From: Shimia abyssi
Lineage (GTDB): Bacteria > Pseudomonadota > Alphaproteobacteria > Rhodobacterales > Rhodobacteraceae
Assembly: GCF_003014475.1 (NCBI RefSeq)
Contig: NZ_PYGJ01000002.1
Span: forward strand, 372,001-436,000
Direction: 5' to 3'
DNA length: 64,000 nt
In this document: positions 46,288 to 56,337 of the stretch, piece by piece
How positions within the stretch are numbered: position 1 is the stretch's first letter
How the letters are laid out: every line of letters starts with the position of its first letter
Program-made: the position numbers and the translations under genes
The notes under the pieces: model-generated
Told to the model about the DNA's origin: nothing
The model's input: the letters and a program-made list of their open reading frames with translations, nothing else
The model's database searches: none

Positions 46288-46743
46288 CTAAACGTTTTGG
46301 AACACGGCACTCAGAATTTCCGCCAGACGATCCGCGTCAGTCTGAGAGAACGCGCCAGGCAGGTCGCTATCGATATCAAACACCCCAAGGAGTTGCCCAC
46401 CTCCATCAAATACCGGCAAAACAAGCTCGGACCGGGTCGAACTGGCACAGGCGATGTGGCCCTCAAATGCCTCAACATCCGGCACCAACTGCACCTCGCC
46501 AGTGCGCGCCGCGGCGCCGCAGACACCACGCGCAAACGGAATCACCAGACAGCCATGCCCACCTTGATAAGGGCCAATCTTAAGCGTCTGTGGTTCTGTG
46601 ACACGATAAAACCCGGTCCAGTCAAACCGGTTGTCGCTGTGATGAACTTCACAGGCGACCGTGGCCATAAGCGCCACGGCATCCGTCTCGCCTTCTGTCA
46701 GTGCAGAGATCGTTTGGGTTAGCGTGTCATAATTAACCGTCAT
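46288..46743 (-). CDS. Free methionine-(R)-sulfoxide reductase (GAF-domain fRMsr)
   Basis: A 151-residue GAF-fold enzyme that reduces free L-methionine-(R)-sulfoxide. The three active-site cysteines are present in YQGGHGCLVIPFARGVCGAA (two) and EGHIACASSTRSELVLPVF (one), and FDWTGFYRV and VLPVFDGGGQLLGVFDIDSD complete the signature. Full length. Part of thiol/methionine repair. It lies upstream of the XRE operon promoter region, both on the minus strand, with a GC hairpin (GCCGC/GCGGC) in between. Confidence 0.93.
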   Translation of the reverse strand: MTVNYDTLTQTISALTEGETDAVALMATVACEVHHSDNRFDWTGFYRVTEPQTLKIGPYQGGHGCLVIPFARGVCGAAARTGEVQLVPDVEAFEGHIACASSTRSELVLPVFDGGGQLLGVFDIDSDLPGAFSQTDADRLAEILSAVFQNV

Positions 46744-46800
46744 ATTATGCCTCTTAGTGGGTCAATTCATCACAGACGGTATTTTTCAAAGTTAAGAAGA

Positions 46801-47973
46801 TCAATCCCGCTCGATCGCAATCGCAGTGCCCTCTCCACCGCCGATGCAGATCGCCGCCACTCCGCGTTTCAATCCACGCTTTTCAAGCGCGTTTAGCAAC
46901 GTGACCATGATCCGCGCACCGCTGGCGCCAATCGGGTGACCCAGCGCGCAGGCGCCTCCGTTCACGTTTACCTTACCCCGTGGCAAATCCATTTCATGCA
47001 TAAAGGCCAGCGGCACCACGGCGAACGCTTCGTTCACTTCCCAAAGGTCCACGTCGTCCTTGTTCCAGCCGATTTTTTCCAAGAGCTTTTGCGCGGCGGG
47101 TACCGGCGCTGTTGTGAACAATCCAGGTTCCTGTGCGTGACTGGAATGTCCGAGAATACGAGCGCGTACCGTTAACCCTTGGGCCTCTGCGGCTGTCTCT
47201 GAGGCGATCACCATGGCCGCTGCTCCGTCTGAAATCGAAGAAGAATTGGCCGGAGTAACAGTGCCATCCTTGCGAAATGCCGGTTTCAGGTGCGGAATTT
47301 TATCGGGGCGTGCATTGGCGGGCTGTTCATCCACTGAGATTTCCGTCGTTGTTTTGCGCCCCTTTACAGTCACCGGTGCGATCTCTCCGTTAAACGCGCC
47401 ACTCTCTTGTGCGGCCAAAGCGTTAGATAGCGACATCAGCGCATATTCATCCTGCGTCTCGCGTGTGAACTGAAAGCTCACAGCGCAATCTTCGGCAAAC
47501 GAACCCATCAGGCGACCTTTTTCATATGCATCCTCGAGCCCATCCAAAAACATGTGGTCTACAACCTGACCATGACCAATACGGGCACCACCGCGCATCT
47601 TTGGCAGCAGATAAGGCGCATTCGTCATGCTCTCCATACCCCCGGCGATCATCACATCCCGATCCCCCAGTGCAATTGCATCAAACGCCATCATTGCCGC
47701 CTTCATGCCGGACCCGCACATCTTGTTCAGTGTTGTTGCAGGCACGTCATTGCCCAATCCTCCCATAAAACCAGCCTGGCGCGCCGGTGCTTGCCCCTGC
47801 CCCGCTGGCAAAACACATCCCATAAGAACTTCGTCCACTGTGGTCGCCCCGGCCCACTCCAGCGCTGCGCGAATAGCGACTCCGCCAAGCTCCGTCGCAT
47901 CGATGCCTTCAAACACACCCTGAAATCCGCCCATCGGGGTACGAGCCGCTCCCGCGATCACCACGTTCTTCAT
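46801..47973 (-). CDS. Acetyl-CoA acetyltransferase (thiolase II)
   Basis: A 390-residue biosynthetic thiolase (AtoB/PhaA type) condensing two acetyl-CoA to acetoacetyl-CoA or the reverse. The nucleophilic Cys is in NKMCGSGMKAAMM near residue 88, the His in CALGHPIGASGAR near 346 and the acid/base Cys in AICIGGGEGTAIAI near 376. The ATG at 47973 gives MKNVVIAGAARTPMGGF and follows GGGAGA; the frame is open 16 codons further. Alone, so polyhydroxybutyrate or ketone-body use cannot be told apart. Confidence 0.93.
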   Translation of the reverse strand: MKNVVIAGAARTPMGGFQGVFEGIDATELGGVAIRAALEWAGATTVDEVLMGCVLPAGQGQAPARQAGFMGGLGNDVPATTLNKMCGSGMKAAMMAFDAIALGDRDVMIAGGMESMTNAPYLLPKMRGGARIGHGQVVDHMFLDGLEDAYEKGRLMGSFAEDCAVSFQFTRETQDEYALMSLSNALAAQESGAFNGEIAPVTVKGRKTTTEISVDEQPANARPDKIPHLKPAFRKDGTVTPANSSSISDGAAAMVIASETAAEAQGLTVRARILGHSSHAQEPGLFTTAPVPAAQKLLEKIGWNKDDVDLWEVNEAFAVVPLAFMHEMDLPRGKVNVNGGACALGHPIGASGARIMVTLLNALEKRGLKRGVAAICIGGGEGTAIAIERD

Positions 47974-48147
47974 GACAATTCTCCCTCGCATTTGCTGTTT
48001 GTTCACTGCCTTGCCGCTCAATCATTGCAAGGATGTTTCAGAATATGTGGTCGGTTTCAAAAACCATGGCAAGGCGGCGATCACTCACGGGATGGTAAGG
48101 AATCACTTTTATGGTGCAAGAAAGTCAGATTGAAAGGAACTTGGACC

Positions 48148-48477
48148 ATGGATTTGTCCAGCAGGGTTGTTGGCGACCTACTCATCGTCTCAGTCAACGA
48201 ACCACGCATCGACGCCTCTGTCGCGATTCAATTCAAGGATCGGATGCGAGAAGAAACCGATGCTATCACCGGCCATGTTGCGCTGGATTTGTCGCAGGTC
48301 GACTTTATCGATTCCAGCGGGCTTGGCGCAATTGTCGCCGCAATGAAGCAACTGGGTTCAGAACATCGGCTGGATTTGTGTTGCCTCAATGAAAATGTGG
48401 ACAAAGTGTTTCGACTGACCCGCATGGATACCGTATTTCGGATCTTTGCATCAGTTGACGATGCGTTAGCCGCCTGA
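48148..48477 (+). CDS. STAS-domain anti-anti-sigma factor
   Basis: A 109-residue SpoIIAA/RsbV-like protein. The phosphorylatable Ser is in VDFIDSSGLGAIVAAMKQLG near residue 57. When dephosphorylated, such proteins bind an anti-sigma kinase and release a sigma factor or other partner. The ATG follows AAAGGAAC. The anti-sigma regulator gene starts 32 bases downstream on the same strand, making a partner-switch pair. The matching phosphatase and sigma factor are not in the window. Confidence 0.92.
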   Translation: MDLSSRVVGDLLIVSVNEPRIDASVAIQFKDRMREETDAITGHVALDLSQVDFIDSSGLGAIVAAMKQLGSEHRLDLCCLNENVDKVFRLTRMDTVFRIFASVDDALAA

Positions 48478-48509
48478 CCCATCCAGTTCCAGAGACAAGG
48501 CCGCTTCAA

Positions 48510-48944
48510 ATGGGGACACACGCCAAAACTCCCATTCAGTTCGAACTGCAAGGCACGCCGCATGCTGTTCGCGCCGCACTTTTGCAGCTCCGCGAAGAGA
48601 CCTATGCCAACGGTGAGGCGCTCGCAAATATGGGATCGCTTGAAATCGTGCTGGGCGAGGTACTGAACAATGTTGTTGAACACGCACTGGCTGGTCGCGT
48701 AGATGGGTTGATCGTCGTGCGATGCTTGCATGAGAGCAGCGAATGGCGCGTTATCGTTCGTGACAACGGCATACACATGCCCAATGGAAAACTGCCACCT
48801 GGAGTGGCACCCGATGTCGATACAACCCGTGAGAACTTGCCGGAAGGCGGGTTCGGCTGGTCGCTGGTGCGCATGCTGGCCCGCGACCTTCATTATGAGC
48901 GATCTGCCGATTGGAATGTGCTCTCTTTCACCATGGATGGTTAG
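48510..48944 (+). CDS. Anti-sigma regulatory factor (HATPase_c_2 Ser/Thr kinase, RsbW-like)
   Basis: A 144-residue GHKL-type kinase. Box N is LGEVLNNVVEHALAG, box G1 is VRDNGIHMPNGKLPPG and box G2 is GGFGWSLVRMLARDLHYER. It would phosphorylate the STAS partner encoded just upstream and hold a sigma factor or effector in check. Full length for RsbW/SpoIIAB-like proteins in Alphaproteobacteria. The target is unknown. Confidence 0.9.
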   Translation: MGTHAKTPIQFELQGTPHAVRAALLQLREETYANGEALANMGSLEIVLGEVLNNVVEHALAGRVDGLIVVRCLHESSEWRVIVRDNGIHMPNGKLPPGVAPDVDTTRENLPEGGFGWSLVRMLARDLHYERSADWNVLSFTMDG

Positions 48945-49038
48945 CCCCACAAGCACTGGCTCCCTATAAAACCAAAATCGCATTGGCTTCCCTGAATTGG
49001 CCACATACAGTCCTCAAACCAAACGAGGAGTGACGCTC

Positions 49039-50616
49039 ATGAGAGACTTTCAGTTACCCGGGCGATCAGCCGTTTACGCTGCAAACGGAATGTGCGCGAC
49101 ATCCCACCCACTGGCGGCACAGGCTGCGGTCGACATCCTGAAACAAGGTGGGTCCGCCATGGACGCCGCCATCGCCGGAGCAGTGCTTTTGGGTATTTGC
49201 GAGCCGCAGTCAACCGGGATTGGCGGCGATTGTTTTGCATTGGTCTCCCCGGCGGGCACCGAAGATGTTCTTGCCTTTAATGGCTCAGGTCGTGCACCTG
49301 CCGCCGCGGATGCCGCGCAACTTCGCGCTCGAGGTGAAGCCAAGGTTAGCCTGCACAGCACAGATGCCGTCACCTTGCCCGGTGCTATGGACATGTTCTG
49401 CACTTTGTCCGACCGATTTGGCAATCTTGGCCTCGCCGACAGCCTTGCTCCAACCATTCACTACGCCGATGCCGGTGTGCCGGTCGCGCCTCGCGTCGCC
49501 TTTGACTGGGCACGCGAAGGCCACGTGCTTCAAGGTGCCGCAAAACTTCACTATCTCAACAATGGCCAACCATTGGCAATGGGCACCATCTTTCGCAGCC
49601 CCGGCCAAGCCGAAGTGTTACGTCGCATCGCCCGTGACGGACGTGACGCGTTCTACACAGGCGAGGTTGCCGATGACATGGTTTCAACTCTGAATTCCAT
49701 GGGCGGCATACATACGATGGACGATTTCGCCCAAGTCGCGGGCACACAAACCGCACCCGTATCAGGCGACTACAAGGGAATTGAGCTCATAGAGCATCCG
49801 CCAAACGGCCAAGGCGCAACCGCCTTCTTGCTCCTCAACATTTTGAAACATTTCGACATTTCGTCAATGGATCCGCTCGGCAGCAAACGCGCCCATATTG
49901 AGGCCGAGGCTTCAAAACTGGCCTATGATGCACGCGATAGATTCTTAGCAGATCCTGATCATACTACCCGACTGGACCATATGCTTGCCCCCGAAACAGC
50001 TGCAAAACTCGCGGCCTTGATCGACCCACGACAGGCGCTGGCCAGCCCTGCACCAGGGGCCGAGGCGGTGCACAAGGACACCGTTTATATCACGGTCGTT
50101 GACAAAGATCGCATGGCCGTATCGCTGATCTACTCTACCTTCCACAGCTTTGGCTCCGGCATCGCCTCCGAGAAATTTGGTATCCTCATGCAAAACCGGG
50201 GCGCCGGTTTCACTCTGGAGCAGGGCCATCCGAACGAACTAAAGGGCGGGAAACGCCCGCTGCACACCATCATTCCAGGCATGTTGCGGCGCAACGGGCG
50301 CGTCGAAATGCCTTTTGGCGTCATGGGCGGGCAATTTCAGCCCCACGGCCATTCCCGCGTTCTCTCAAACATGGTCGATTTCGATATGGACCTGCAAACC
50401 GCGCTAGACGCGCCACGCGTTTTCACCGAGGCTGGCAAGCTGCGTGTGGAACGCGGCTACTCTGAGACTGTGCGACAGGAACTGTCAGATCTGGGTCACG
50501 ACGTGATTATCCCACCGGCCCCCATCGGCGGCGCTCAGGCGATTCGCATATTGGAAAACGGCGTGCTAGAGGCGGCGTCGGATCCGCGCAAAGACGGCTG
50601 TGCGTTGGGGTATTAA
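49039..50616 (+). CDS. ggt: Gamma-glutamyltransferase family protein
   Basis: A 525-residue Ntn hydrolase that cleaves or transfers gamma-glutamyl groups. The self-cleavage Thr is in KDTVYITVVDKDRMAVSLI near residue 347; GIGGDCFALVSP and GGQFQPHGHSRVLSNMVDF are typical. No signal peptide is seen, suggesting a cytoplasmic member such as those annotated for gamma-glutamyl compounds or glutaryl-type acylase reactions. The ATG at 49039 follows GAGGAG; one further upstream (48997) is less likely. Confidence 0.88.
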   Translation: MRDFQLPGRSAVYAANGMCATSHPLAAQAAVDILKQGGSAMDAAIAGAVLLGICEPQSTGIGGDCFALVSPAGTEDVLAFNGSGRAPAAADAAQLRARGEAKVSLHSTDAVTLPGAMDMFCTLSDRFGNLGLADSLAPTIHYADAGVPVAPRVAFDWAREGHVLQGAAKLHYLNNGQPLAMGTIFRSPGQAEVLRRIARDGRDAFYTGEVADDMVSTLNSMGGIHTMDDFAQVAGTQTAPVSGDYKGIELIEHPPNGQGATAFLLLNILKHFDISSMDPLGSKRAHIEAEASKLAYDARDRFLADPDHTTRLDHMLAPETAAKLAALIDPRQALASPAPGAEAVHKDTVYITVVDKDRMAVSLIYSTFHSFGSGIASEKFGILMQNRGAGFTLEQGHPNELKGGKRPLHTIIPGMLRRNGRVEMPFGVMGGQFQPHGHSRVLSNMVDFDMDLQTALDAPRVFTEAGKLRVERGYSETVRQELSDLGHDVIIPPAPIGGAQAIRILENGVLEAASDPRKDGCALGY

Positions 50617-50629
50617 CCCAATGCGCGTC

Positions 50630-50956
50630 TTAGTTCAGTTGAAAGTGGAGCGGATACGATCCGTCTTCGAACGGACCAAACATTTCATCCAGATCGGGGT
50701 GCCCAACGGGCTCGCCCGAATAATCCGCAATAAGGTTCTGCTCAGACACATAAGCCACATAGTAGCTCTGATCATTCTCTGCCAACAGGTGATAAAACGG
50801 CTGCTCTTTCACAGGGCGGCTGTCTTCGGGAATGGCATCATACCACTCCTCCGTATTCGAGAATTCGGGGTCCACATCAAAAACAACGCCGCGAAACGGG
50901 TGTTTGCGGTGCCGAACAATCTGGCCTAGATGATATTTCGCGCGTGTTTTCAACAT
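50630..50956 (-). CDS. hspQ: Heat shock protein HspQ (hemimethylated DNA-binding YccV-like)
   Basis: A 108-residue HspQ/YccV protein. Signature KYHLGQIVRHRKHPFRGVVF, EEWYDAIPEDSRPVKEQPFY and YYVAYVSEQNLIADYSGEPV. HspQ enhances Lon protease and was first seen to bind hemimethylated DNA. The Lon protease gene itself is not in the window. It is convergent with ggt, separated by 13 bases. Confidence 0.92.
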   Translation of the reverse strand: MLKTRAKYHLGQIVRHRKHPFRGVVFDVDPEFSNTEEWYDAIPEDSRPVKEQPFYHLLAENDQSYYVAYVSEQNLIADYSGEPVGHPDLDEMFGPFEDGSYPLHFQLN

Positions 50957-51039
50957 TTCGAGCAGCCCCTACCCCGCAAAGGTAGCCCCTTCAAGGGGTC
51001 TTTGTCCAATTTTTGCCACATTTCATCGGGAAACAGTCT

Positions 51040-51921
51040 GTGAACCTTATCTTAACAGTTCTGGAAATCGTTGCCCCAGTATTCTTAGTTGCGGCGCTCG
51101 GTTTCGGTTGGGTCAAGCTTGGATTCGAGTATCGAATCCAATTTGTCACGCAACTCGGTGTGAACGTCGCCGTACCCTGCCTGATTTTCACATCACTGAT
51201 GAAATCGCAAGCCGAACCCGGCACCCTTTTGTCGCTCACTTTGGCCGGATTGGCCGCATATGGCGCAATCACGCTGGTTGGGTGGGGCTTGATGTGCGCG
51301 GCCGGGTTAGATCTGCGTACCTATCTAGCGCCGTTCATCTTTGGCAACACCGGCAATCTTGGTTTGCCTCTAGCCCTCTTTGCCTTTGGCCAATCCGGTC
51401 TGGAACATGGCATCGTCATATTGGCCCTCACCGCGATACTCTCGTTCACGCTCGGCCTCTGGCTTGTCGCGGGCAAAGGATCCGCGCGCCGCATCCTGCG
51501 CGAGCCAATGGTTTGGGCGACCTTGCTCGGCGCGCTTTTTCTCTGGCAGGGATGGGAAACACCCGACTTCCTCACCGATACAATTGGCCTGATTGGGCAA
51601 ATGGCAATCCCGCTGATGTTACTTACCTTGGGCGTCGCTGTCGCTCGCCTCACGCCGGGCGGAGTAGTTACAGCCGTCTGGCTGTCGGTCGCCAAACTGA
51701 TCTTATGCACCGCACTTGGCTGGGGCATTGGCCTGACTTTTGGCCTAACTGGCGTCGCCTTTGGCGTGCTGGTTTTACAGATGGCCACACCTGTAGGGAT
51801 CTCATCGTATCTATTGGCCGAGAAGTTTAATGCCGACAGCGCATCAGTCGCCGGTTTTGCGGTGGTCTCCACCCTAGTTTCAGTAGTCGGCCTGCCCATC
51901 ATCCTCGCGATCCTTCTCTGA
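51040..51921 (+). CDS. AEC family auxin-efflux-like transporter
   Basis: A 293-residue inner-membrane carrier with about 10 helices: LTVLEIVAPVFLVAALGFGW, FIFGNTGNLGLPLALFAFGQ, MVWATLLGALFLWQG, MAIPLMLLTLGVAVARL and ISSYLLAEKFNADSASVAGF. The GNTGNLGLPL segment is the family hallmark. GTG at 51040 is preceded by a weak GGGAAAC; a TTG 9 codons earlier is possible. Substrates are malate- or malonate-like in some relatives; here unknown. Confidence 0.88.
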   Translation: MNLILTVLEIVAPVFLVAALGFGWVKLGFEYRIQFVTQLGVNVAVPCLIFTSLMKSQAEPGTLLSLTLAGLAAYGAITLVGWGLMCAAGLDLRTYLAPFIFGNTGNLGLPLALFAFGQSGLEHGIVILALTAILSFTLGLWLVAGKGSARRILREPMVWATLLGALFLWQGWETPDFLTDTIGLIGQMAIPLMLLTLGVAVARLTPGGVVTAVWLSVAKLILCTALGWGIGLTFGLTGVAFGVLVLQMATPVGISSYLLAEKFNADSASVAGFAVVSTLVSVVGLPIILAILL

Positions 51922-52016
51922 GGAACCCGTGAATCCCTTCTTCAACAATGTGATTTCCCCTCACACCCAGAATCCGCTAGTCTGTCGGAAAAAGAAAAAT
52001 AGATAGCGAGAGGCAG

Positions 52017-52604
52017 ATGAGCAGATTCATTCTCGCGTTGGTACTGGTCACGATCGTTGCCGCTTGCGGCGGCGGCGATAAGCAGGCACCGCGCAATACT
52101 GAAAACGCCTGTGCGATTCTGAAAGAGAAACCGCACTTCAAGCGCGCTTTCAAATCCACCCAGCGTAAATGGGGCGTGCCAGCGCACGTCCAGATGGCCG
52201 TTCTCTATCAGGAAAGCCGCTTCATCTCGAACGCACGCACCCCCAACAAATACGTCCTCGGCGTGCTGCCCATGGGCCGCCAAAGCAGCGCCTATGGCTA
52301 CGCTCAGGCGCTTGACGGAACTTGGGACGACTATCGCAGATCAACAGGCAACCGCTCTGCGCGGCGGGATAATATCAAGGACGCCACCGACTTCATGGGG
52401 TGGTACATGAACATTACCCGCGACAAAAACGGCGTGCCCTTGTCCGACGCCCGCGGCCAGTATCTGGCGTATCATGATGGCCACACCGGCTATGCACGCG
52501 GCACTTACAAGAACAAATCGTGGCTATTGCGCGTGGCGGACGACGTCAACACCCGCTCTCACCGCTATAAGGAGCAGCTGCGCCGCTGTTTACGCGTCTG
52601 GTAA
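52017..52604 (+). CDS. Lytic transglycosylase SLT-domain lipoprotein
   Basis: A 195-residue periplasmic murein hydrolase anchored by a lipid on Cys17 (LVTIVAACGGG). It cuts the glycan strand between MurNAc and GlcNAc. The catalytic Glu is in AVLYQESRFISNA near residue 67; GYAQALDGTWDDYRRSTG, IKDATDFMGWYM and YLAYHDGHTGYARGTY fit a family of small Rhodobacterales SLT proteins. ATG after GAGAGGCAG. A GC hairpin follows the stop. Confidence 0.9.
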   Translation: MSRFILALVLVTIVAACGGGDKQAPRNTENACAILKEKPHFKRAFKSTQRKWGVPAHVQMAVLYQESRFISNARTPNKYVLGVLPMGRQSSAYGYAQALDGTWDDYRRSTGNRSARRDNIKDATDFMGWYMNITRDKNGVPLSDARGQYLAYHDGHTGYARGTYKNKSWLLRVADDVNTRSHRYKEQLRRCLRVW

Positions 52605-52611
52605 CAAACTG

Positions 52612-52631
52612 GGGCGGCTACGTCGCCGCCC
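52612..52631 (+). terminator. GC-rich hairpin after the transglycosylase gene
   Basis: 7-bp stem GGGCGGC/GCCGCCC with 6-base loop TACGTC, starting 8 bases after the stop and 17 bases before the convergent lolA end. No T-run, so terminator activity is uncertain. Confidence 0.4.
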
Positions 52632-52647
52632 ACCTCGCTCAAATCGC

Positions 52648-53247
52648 TTAGTTATCTCGCCCGATCATCCGCTCGATACTGAACAGGCTATTTGGCAACT
52701 CTAGCTCTTTTTCCGTCTCGCCAAGGATCACGGTGGTTTGCCCGCCGCCGCCATCAAAGATCACCCACTGGCGTAACTCTGCAGGGGAATCGGTAAATTT
52801 CAGTTGGATATACCCGTGTTCCGGGTGAACTGGATCCTGCGCCGTCACTATTGTCGCCGTCCCGTCATACTCGTGACCGACAACCATATTGGCCTGCTTC
52901 AGGTTCACGTTGCGGGCCAAAATGATCGACAGCGGCGTGCGGCGTAATGGATAGGTCTCAGGTGGCTGATTAGAGCGCCCGTCAAATATCGCAACCGCAT
53001 TGTTCGACGCTAAAACTACTGACGTTTCCGGCGGGTTATACTCAAACCGCATCTTTCCGGGGCGTTTGATATATAGGTTGCCGGTCTGCACCGTCCCATC
53101 GTCCGATATCTGCGTAAACGCAGATTTTACGGTGGTCATTCCATTCAAATAGGTCGACAACGCATCCAAAGATAGCTTTTCAGCCATCGCAGGCATGGTG
53201 GATACGGCCAGAAATGCTGGCACCAAAAAGAGCTTTTTTATCATCAT
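52648..53247 (-). CDS. lolA: Outer-membrane lipoprotein carrier LolA
   Basis: A 199-residue periplasmic chaperone that carries lipoproteins from LolCDE to the outer membrane. Signal peptide ends at MPAMA near residue 21. Marks are LSTYLNGMTTVKSAFTQISD, GNLYIKRPGKMRFEYNPPE and VVLASNNAVAIFDGRSNQPE-like DGRSNQPPETYPLRRTPLSI. Two adjacent ATGs; the second would be better spaced from GAGG. Follows ftsK on the same strand, a conserved Rhodobacterales pair. Confidence 0.9.
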   Translation of the reverse strand: MMIKKLFLVPAFLAVSTMPAMAEKLSLDALSTYLNGMTTVKSAFTQISDDGTVQTGNLYIKRPGKMRFEYNPPETSVVLASNNAVAIFDGRSNQPPETYPLRRTPLSIILARNVNLKQANMVVGHEYDGTATIVTAQDPVHPEHGYIQLKFTDSPAELRQWVIFDGGGGQTTVILGETEKELELPNSLFSIERMIGRDN

Positions 53248-53265
53248 ACCTCAAACCTAAACACA

Positions 53266-53293
53266 AACCGCCGGGATTCCAGCCCCGGCGGTT
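53266..53293 (-). terminator. Strong hairpin between ftsK and lolA
   Basis: 10-bp perfect stem AACCGCCGGG/CCCGGCGGTT with an 8-base loop. On the minus strand it is followed by TGTGTTT, a weak T-run. It could end or attenuate transcription from ftsK before lolA. Confidence 0.5.
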
Positions 53294-53337
53294 CACGTCT
53301 GCGCGCGCATCACGTATTGCGCCGAAATTCGCTCAGC

Positions 53338-56319
53338 TTACTGTTCAGGCACCAGAATTTCACGCTTGCCTACGTGGTTGGCCGGGCTGACCAGCCCCTG
53401 CTCCTCCATCTGCTCCACAAGCCGCGCGGCCTTGTTATACCCAATCGCCAGCTTGCGCTGGATATAGCTGGTCGAGCACTTGCGATCTTTAATCACAATC
53501 GCAACCGCCGTGTCATAAAGCGCATCTTCGCCGTCGGTGTTCCCACCCGTATTCAAGCCCAGAACCGCATCGATATTGTCGGCCTTCTCCTCGTCCGGCC
53601 CCTCGACAACACCGCCAATGTAATCAGGTGGTCCAAACGCCTTGAGGTGATTGACGATCTCTTCAACCTCTTCATCGCTGACAAACGGACCATGGCAACG
53701 CGTAATCTTGGCACCCCCCGCCATATACAGCATGTCGCCCATGCCCAAGAGCTGCTCAGCCCCCATTTCCCCAAGGATCGTCCGGCTATCCACCTTAGAC
53801 GTCACCTGGAATGAAATCCGAGTCGGGAAGTTCGCCTTGATCGTACCGGTGATCACATCTACCGACGGACGCTGTGTCGCCATGATGATGTGAATGCCGC
53901 TGGCTCGCGCCATCTGCGCAAGGCGCTGAATGCACGCTTCGATCTCTTTGCCCGCCACCATCATCAGGTCGGCCATCTCGTCAACGACCACCACGATGTA
54001 GGGCATCTTTTCGGGCATCAACTCTTCGGTCTCAAACACCGGTTCGCCCGTGTCATCGTCAAAGCCCGTCTGAACCGTCCGGCTAAACATCTCGCCTCGC
54101 CCCAGCGCATCCGCAACTCGGCTGTTATAGCCGTCAATGTTGCGCACACCCATCTTGGACATCTTGCGATACCGTTCTTCCATCTCGCCCACGACCCACT
54201 TAAGCGCGACGACAGCCTTTTTCGGGTCAGTCACAACCGGGGACAGCAGATGCGGAATGCCATCATAAACTGACAATTCCAGCATCTTGGGGTCAATCAT
54301 GATCAACCGGCAATCTTCAGGTGTCAGCTTATAAAGCAAAGACAAGATCATCGTGTTAATCGCCACAGACTTACCCGAACCGGTCGTCCCTGCAATCAAC
54401 AGGTGGGGCATCTTGGCCAGGTTTGCGACAATCGGATCACCACCAATATCTTTGCCCAGCGCCAGCGGCAGCTTTTGGTTGCCATCGCCGTAATCCCGAC
54501 TGCTCAGTATCTCGCGGAACGCGACCATTTCACGGTTTTCATTAGGCAGTTCGATCCCGATCACACTGCGCCCTGGCACGGTCGACACACGCGCCGACAA
54601 CGCCGACATCGACCGCGCGATGTCGTCTGCCAATCCAATCACCCGGCTCGCCTTAAGACCCGGTGCAGGCTCCAGCTCATACATCGTAACCACGGGTCCG
54701 GGCCGCACACTGACAATCTCGCCCTTTACGCCATAGTCATCCAGCACCGTTTCCAGCATCCGCGCATTCTCTTCCAACGCTTCATCACTCAGATGGTGGC
54801 GTGGAATGTCCTCTGCGCTCGACAGCAGGCTCAGCGGCGGCAGCTCGTACTCAACCGCCTTTTCTTCAAATGCCAACGACGGTTGCGCTTCCGCCTTGGC
54901 CCGCTCGGATGGCTGCACCGGCTTTTGCATACGCGGTTGAACAACCTTTTTAGGCTGCGCCACCGGGATAGGTTGCGGCGCTGGCGCGGGTTGCGACTTT
55001 TGCAATGGCAGAACGCGCGCTTGTTCCGGCTCGGGCATCACATCCTCAGCCATCGGCGCCTGTAGCGCAGATGACATCAGCGGTGGCTCAGACCGCAGCG
55101 GCACACCACTTGTCAACGGTGGCTCGGGTGGCAGCTCAACCGCAGCATAATCCGGCTCAGCCAAATAGTCTGGCTGTTCATCCAGAACCAAAGGATCAGG
55201 TCCACGCCCGCGCCCCTTGGTCAACGGCTTATCGGGATGCAACTCTGCCGGTGCCACGGTCTCACCGCGCCCCACGCGATTGCGCAGTGCATCGGCGATC
55301 TTGGCCTTGATACGGTCTTCGCCCGGCGCATCTGCAATATCTTCTACAAAGATATTCTCAACCAATTCCGGCTCTGGCATCGGCTCTTGGGCCGGGCCAG
55401 GCACCGCGCGCTTGATTAATGCCGGCATCCTCAAACGTGGCTTCGGCGAAACAGGCGTCGCAACCGGCGCGGAAGTTGTCACAACCGGGTCCGGCGCCAT
55501 CGCAACCGGCTCAACATATTCATCTTCAATAACCGCATCGCGCAGTTCGGCCGCAGCAATCTCCGCCGCTTGCGCCTCTGCAACGGCGCGCGCCTCTTCC
55601 TCGGTGCGGCGCACAATCTTGCGTTCACTGCGCCTTTCCTGCGCAGTCCGCGCCGCATGCACCGCCCCGGTGGCCCCACGCCCCAGCGCCGTCATCAACG
55701 CTGCGTAGCCCAGCACCAGCCCCAGCATCGCAAGGCGCGCAATCCGCTGCAATTCTTCGCGGGTAAAACCCAACACAAACAGCGCCATTGCCACAAAGGC
55801 GAGCCCCGTCACCAACGACAACAGCTTTACGCCGGTCGATGCACTCACCGGCAAGATGGTCAGCAAAGCGCCGGTGATCGTGTCACCAAACATGCCCCCC
55901 ATACCAAAACTATGTGTCCACGCATCACCCGGTGTAAGCGTCGAGGCATAAACAGCCCCCATCGCCAGCATGATCGGCGACAAAACCACCCGATTCAAAG
56001 CCCGCTCTTCACCTTGATGGCACGCAAAGCGCACGCCCCATATACCTAGAACGGCGGCCAATCCCCAACTGCTCCAGCCAATGATCATGAAAAGCGGCGC
56101 GGCAATCGACGCCCCGATCCGCCCCATCCAGTTCTGCACCGGCGCATCTGTCACCGAAATCCAGCTCGGATCATTTGGCGTATAGGACACAACCATCGCC
56201 GAAGCCATCAGCGCCAAAACGATCAGCGCGATCCCGATCAGCTCTTTGCCCCGTTTCTCGAACGCCGCCTGCATGTTACTGTCCAAAAGCGGGTCCCGCC
56301 CCCGTGCCTGATATGCCAT
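53338..56319 (-). CDS. ftsK: DNA translocase FtsK
   Basis: A 993-residue septum-bound translocase that pumps chromosome ends to dif and activates XerCD. Four membrane helices occupy about residues 28-190 ([18 protein letters not shown] first). A low-complexity Pro/Glu/Ala-rich linker spans about 230-480. The motor has Walker [16 protein letters not shown] near residue 643 and Walker [14 protein letters not shown] near 778. The C-terminal gamma domain that reads KOPS is [20 protein letters not shown] onward. ATG at 56319 after GAGGGATCG. Confidence 0.96.
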   Translation of the reverse strand: MAYQARGRDPLLDSNMQAAFEKRGKELIGIALIVLALMASAMVVSYTPNDPSWISVTDAPVQNWMGRIGASIAAPLFMIIGWSSWGLAAVLGIWGVRFACHQGEERALNRVVLSPIMLAMGAVYASTLTPGDAWTHSFGMGGMFGDTITGALLTILPVSASTGVKLLSLVTGLAFVAMALFVLGFTREELQRIARLAMLGLVLGYAALMTALGRGATGAVHAARTAQERRSERKIVRRTEEEARAVAEAQAAEIAAAELRDAVIEDEYVEPVAMAPDPVVTTSAPVATPVSPKPRLRMPALIKRAVPGPAQEPMPEPELVENIFVEDIADAPGEDRIKAKIADALRNRVGRGETVAPAELHPDKPLTKGRGRGPDPLVLDEQPDYLAEPDYAAVELPPEPPLTSGVPLRSEPPLMSSALQAPMAEDVMPEPEQARVLPLQKSQPAPAPQPIPVAQPKKVVQPRMQKPVQPSERAKAEAQPSLAFEEKAVEYELPPLSLLSSAEDIPRHHLSDEALEENARMLETVLDDYGVKGEIVSVRPGPVVTMYELEPAPGLKASRVIGLADDIARSMSALSARVSTVPGRSVIGIELPNENREMVAFREILSSRDYGDGNQKLPLALGKDIGGDPIVANLAKMPHLLIAGTTGSGKSVAINTMILSLLYKLTPEDCRLIMIDPKMLELSVYDGIPHLLSPVVTDPKKAVVALKWVVGEMEERYRKMSKMGVRNIDGYNSRVADALGRGEMFSRTVQTGFDDDTGEPVFETEELMPEKMPYIVVVVDEMADLMMVAGKEIEACIQRLAQMARASGIHIIMATQRPSVDVITGTIKANFPTRISFQVTSKVDSRTILGEMGAEQLLGMGDMLYMAGGAKITRCHGPFVSDEEVEEIVNHLKAFGPPDYIGGVVEGPDEEKADNIDAVLGLNTGGNTDGEDALYDTAVAIVIKDRKCSTSYIQRKLAIGYNKAARLVEQMEEQGLVSPANHVGKREILVPEQ

Positions 56320-56337
56320 ATCGATCCCTCGTCGTTC

